Positions 13,720 through 15,347 of a stretch of 15,347 nt of DNA are shown in pieces. Below the pieces are notes generated by a model. It saw only the letters and a list, made by a program, of their open reading frames with translations. It made no database searches and had not been told where the DNA came from. The stretch spans positions 1-15,347 of the forward strand of contig JAUUSE010000043.1 in NCBI GenBank assembly GCA_030842085.1, in the 5' to 3' direction. This DNA is from Timburyella sp030842085 (lineage in GTDB: Bacteria > Bacillota > Clostridia > Oscillospirales > Acutalibacteraceae). Numbering within the stretch: the first letter of the stretch is position 1; every line of letters begins with the position of its first letter. Made by a program: the position numbers and the translations under genes.

Positions 13720-13747
13720 TTGACAATTTTGGCGGCGGTGATATAAT
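13720..13747 (+). promoter_or_regulatory. smpB: Consensus sigma-A promoter of smpB
   Basis: TTGACA (13720-13725) and TATAAT (13742-13747) are both perfect, with a 16-base spacer. Transcription should begin near 13754, giving a leader of about 27 bases that contains the AGGAGAGG ribosome site. Confidence 0.85.
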
Positions 13748-13772
13748 AATTTTCCCGCGTGCAGAATTTAAT

Positions 13773-13780
13773 AGGAGAGG
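13773..13780 (+). promoter_or_regulatory. smpB: Ribosome site abutting the smpB ATG
   Basis: AGGAGAGG ends at the base before ATG 13781, which is tighter than usual. An in-frame TTG at 13790 lies 9 bases after it, a better distance, and would start the protein at MDRESIKVIA. Which codon is used decides between 157 and 154 residues. Confidence 0.6.
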
Positions 13781-14254
13781 ATGAAGCGGTTGGACAGAGA
13801 AAGCATAAAAGTAATAGCGAAGAACAAGAAAGCATATCACGACTACTTCATTCAAGAGAGCATGGAAGCGGGAATAGAGCTCTGCGGCACAGAAGTTAAA
13901 TCAATACGCGGCGGCGGTGTAAATTTAAAAGATTCGTGGTGCAGCGTAGTAAAGGGCGAACTGATAGTAAACGGCATGCACATAAGTCCCTATGAGCAGG
14001 GTAATATATTCAACAGGGACCCGTATCGTCCGCGACGGTTGCTTATGCATAAAAAGGAAATCTTGAAGCTTTTCGGCACATTAAAGCAGGAGGGGCTCTC
14101 GCTCATACCGCTGTCGATTTATTTTAAAGGCTCGCTCGTCAAGCTGGAGGTAGGCCTTTGCAAGGGCAAGAAGCTTTACGACAAGCGCGCCGTTATGGCG
14201 GAAAAATCTGCTAAGCGCGATATTGACAGGTCGCTTAAAGAGCGCAACCGATAA
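13781..14254 (+). CDS. smpB: SsrA-binding protein SmpB
   Basis: SmpB binds the tRNA-like domain of tmRNA and brings it to stalled ribosomes so that the truncated protein is tagged for degradation and the ribosome freed. The 157 residues show the OB-fold motifs KNKKAYHDYFIQESMEAGIELCGTEVKSIR (15-43), the central DSWCSVVKGELIVNGMHISPY (51-71), and the basic C-terminal region GKKLYDKRAVMAEKSAKRDIDRSLKER (129-155), whose tail reads the empty mRNA channel. The ATG at 13781 is taken, with TTG 13790 as a possible alternative. It is led by a consensus promoter and followed after 12 bases by an alpha/beta hydrolase gene. Its RNA partner begins at about 15320. Confidence 0.97.
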   Translation: MKRLDRESIKVIAKNKKAYHDYFIQESMEAGIELCGTEVKSIRGGGVNLKDSWCSVVKGELIVNGMHISPYEQGNIFNRDPYRPRRLLMHKKEILKLFGTLKQEGLSLIPLSIYFKGSLVKLEVGLCKGKKLYDKRAVMAEKSAKRDIDRSLKERNR

Positions 14255-14266
14255 AGGAGGAATTAT

Positions 14267-15106
14267 ATGCTCTGTAAAACGGTTGACATAAATTTTGATT
14301 ATAAGAGGCTTAACATCGACAACGGCGGCTATAAGCCGACGCTTTCGGTTATACTGCCGGACAATTGCGCAAGGCTGTATGGCGGCAGAAAATATCCGAT
14401 GGTTGTAATATGTCCCGGCGGTGGGTATGAATTTACTTCCGACAGGGAAGCCGAGCCGGTATCCCTTAAGTTCGCCGCTGCCGGATTTAATACGGCTATA
14501 CTTCGGTACAGCGTAGGCAAGGCCAAATTCCCGGCGGCGCTTTTTGAGCTGGCGTCGGCGGTGGCAATGCTGCGGGAGCATGCAGACGAGTGGAATATAG
14601 ACAGCGATAAAATATTTATATGCGGATTTTCTGCCGGCGGACATTTGTGTGCGAGCTTCGGTACGCTGTGGAATAGAGATTTTGTGAAAGATGCTTTAGG
14701 CTATAGAATGGAGGAGCATAAGCCAAACGGCATGATTTTATGCTATCCGGTTATCACATCAGGCAAAAAGGCGGACTTATCGTCCATAAATGCGCTGCTT
14801 GGCGACATGGCGGATGATGAAAAGATGCTTAATCTTGTTTCTGCAGAAAAGCAGGTCAGCAGCGACACGCCGCCCGCCTTTATATGGCATACTTTTACAG
14901 ACGACGACGTGCCGGTAGAAAATTCACTGCTAATGGCGGCAGCACTGAAAGACAAGGAAATACCATTTGAGCTTCATATATTTCCTCGCGGACCGCACGG
15001 CTTGTCAATTGCGAATAATATTACGGCCGGCGGGCGCGATAATTATATTATACCGGAGTGTCAGCGGTGGGTCGACATGGCAATACGCTGGATTGAAAAT
15101 TTATAG
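14267..15106 (+). CDS. Alpha/beta hydrolase, BD-FAE/acetylxylan esterase-like
   Basis: The 279-residue protein is an alpha/beta hydrolase of the esterase/lipase group often annotated as acetylxylan esterase or BD-FAE. Visible elements are the oxyanion motif CPGGGYEF (49-56), the nucleophile elbow GFSAGGH (120-126, Ser122), the acid loop WHTFTDDDVPVENSL (207-221, probably Asp212 by comparison with the HT-x2-D-x2-VP motif) and FPRGPHGLS (239-247, His244). These complete a Ser-Asp-His triad. No signal peptide is present, so a cytoplasmic enzyme acting on imported acetylated oligosaccharides is likely; the substrate is inferred. GGAGG lies 6 bases before the ATG. The gene is 12 bases from smpB and probably shares its transcript, although the two have no evident functional link. 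No clear terminator follows before tmRNA. Confidence 0.88.
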   Translation: MLCKTVDINFDYKRLNIDNGGYKPTLSVILPDNCARLYGGRKYPMVVICPGGGYEFTSDREAEPVSLKFAAAGFNTAILRYSVGKAKFPAALFELASAVAMLREHADEWNIDSDKIFICGFSAGGHLCASFGTLWNRDFVKDALGYRMEEHKPNGMILCYPVITSGKKADLSSINALLGDMADDEKMLNLVSAEKQVSSDTPPAFIWHTFTDDDVPVENSLLMAAALKDKEIPFELHIFPRGPHGLSIANNITAGGRDNYIIPECQRWVDMAIRWIENL

Positions 15107-15283
15107 CTTAACAGTCAAAAGCTTATAAGTAGTCTTTTAGAAAAATGCGGTTTATTTACGTAAAGCATAGCTTGATTATAAGGATATAAAGGGATATGGC
15201 AGCTGCTAATAAGCTGGAAAGTTAAGATTATTATATTAAAATAGAATGAAGATAAGTTTTTAAACTAAAGAAAGCAGAAGCTA

Positions 15284-15311
15284 TTGCACTGCATATATGT
15301 TAAACTAATAA
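15284..15311 (+). promoter_or_regulatory. ssrA: Possible promoter of ssrA
   Basis: TTGCAC (15284-15289) and TAATAA (15306-15311) are separated by 16 bases and positioned to start at about 15319-15320. The -10 is poor, and the 5' end of tmRNA is normally made by RNase P cleavage, so the true promoter could lie further upstream. Confidence 0.3.
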
Positions 15312-15319
15312 ATATATAA

Positions 15320-15347
15320 GGGGGCGTAAAGGTTTCGACGGGGAGTT
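15320..15347 (+). ncRNA. ssrA: tmRNA, 5' end only (cut by window end)
   Basis: The last 28 bases begin GGGGGCGTAAAGGTTTCGAC and continue GGGGAGTT, the highly conserved 5' acceptor and D-arm-like start of tmRNA. The 5' G-run would pair with the 3' acceptor end outside the window. tmRNA acts with SmpB, encoded about 1 kb upstream, in rescue of stalled ribosomes. The tag sequence and 3' part cannot be seen. Confidence 0.93.

Noticed and set aside
15155..15164. Palindrome TTTACGTAAA upstream of ssrA
   Set aside because: A single 10-bp AT-rich palindrome in an AT-rich gap, not placed at a promoter element; too short to support an operator call.
1..15347. CRISPR array, insertion sequence, toxin-antitoxin or defence genes
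   Set aside because: No regularly spaced repeats, transposase motifs or defence domains were seen; apart from the integrase end, the genes belong to housekeeping or metabolic families.

Overview
The window reads as chromosomal DNA of a low-to-moderate GC Firmicute, most likely a Clostridia-type anaerobe. The evidence is Gram-positive style AGGAGG ribosome sites, near-consensus sigma-A promoters, heavy use of the ATA isoleucine codon, an SRP RNA gene directly upstream of dnaX-ybaB-recR (as in Bacillus and relatives), a zinc-free S4 gene standing alone, and a MetH without its own reactivation domain. Species cannot be named from sequence reading alone.

Layout. 1-122: the last codons of a tyrosine recombinase, probably the end of an integrated element lying to the left. 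123-459: a non-coding junction with a 12-bp hairpin and the ychF promoter. 460-1554: the GTPase YchF, closed by a strong symmetric terminator. 2051-3613: a divergent pair, ogt (DNA alkylation repair, minus) and an SGNH-type esterase (plus), whose promoters interlock. 3830-7845 (minus): metF, a stand-alone methionine synthase reactivation protein and a three-module metH, together the methyl-tetrahydrofolate branch of methionine synthesis. 8044-8583: a histidine phosphatase divergent from metF. 8845-9438 (minus): rpsD with its own promoter, leader and terminator. 9815-10041: the 4.5S/scRNA of the signal recognition particle, then dnaX, ybaB/ebfC, recR and a GtrA-like membrane protein, all plus strand. 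13720-15347: smpB with a consensus promoter, an alpha/beta hydrolase, and the first 28 bases of tmRNA (ssrA), cut by the window edge.

How the genes work together. MetF makes 5-methyl-tetrahydrofolate, MetH uses it to methylate homocysteine through cobalamin, and the small activation protein is expected to rescue oxidised cobalamin. DnaX (clamp loader), YbaB and RecR form the usual replication and recombination-repair cluster. SmpB and tmRNA are the two parts of trans-translation. The window is mostly conserved housekeeping DNA. I did not find a convincing undescribed system. The observations most worth checking are regulatory: the interlocked ogt/SGNH promoters, the terminator between SRP RNA and dnaX, the rpsD leader, overlapping palindromes at the metH 3' end, and the integrated-element boundary on the left.
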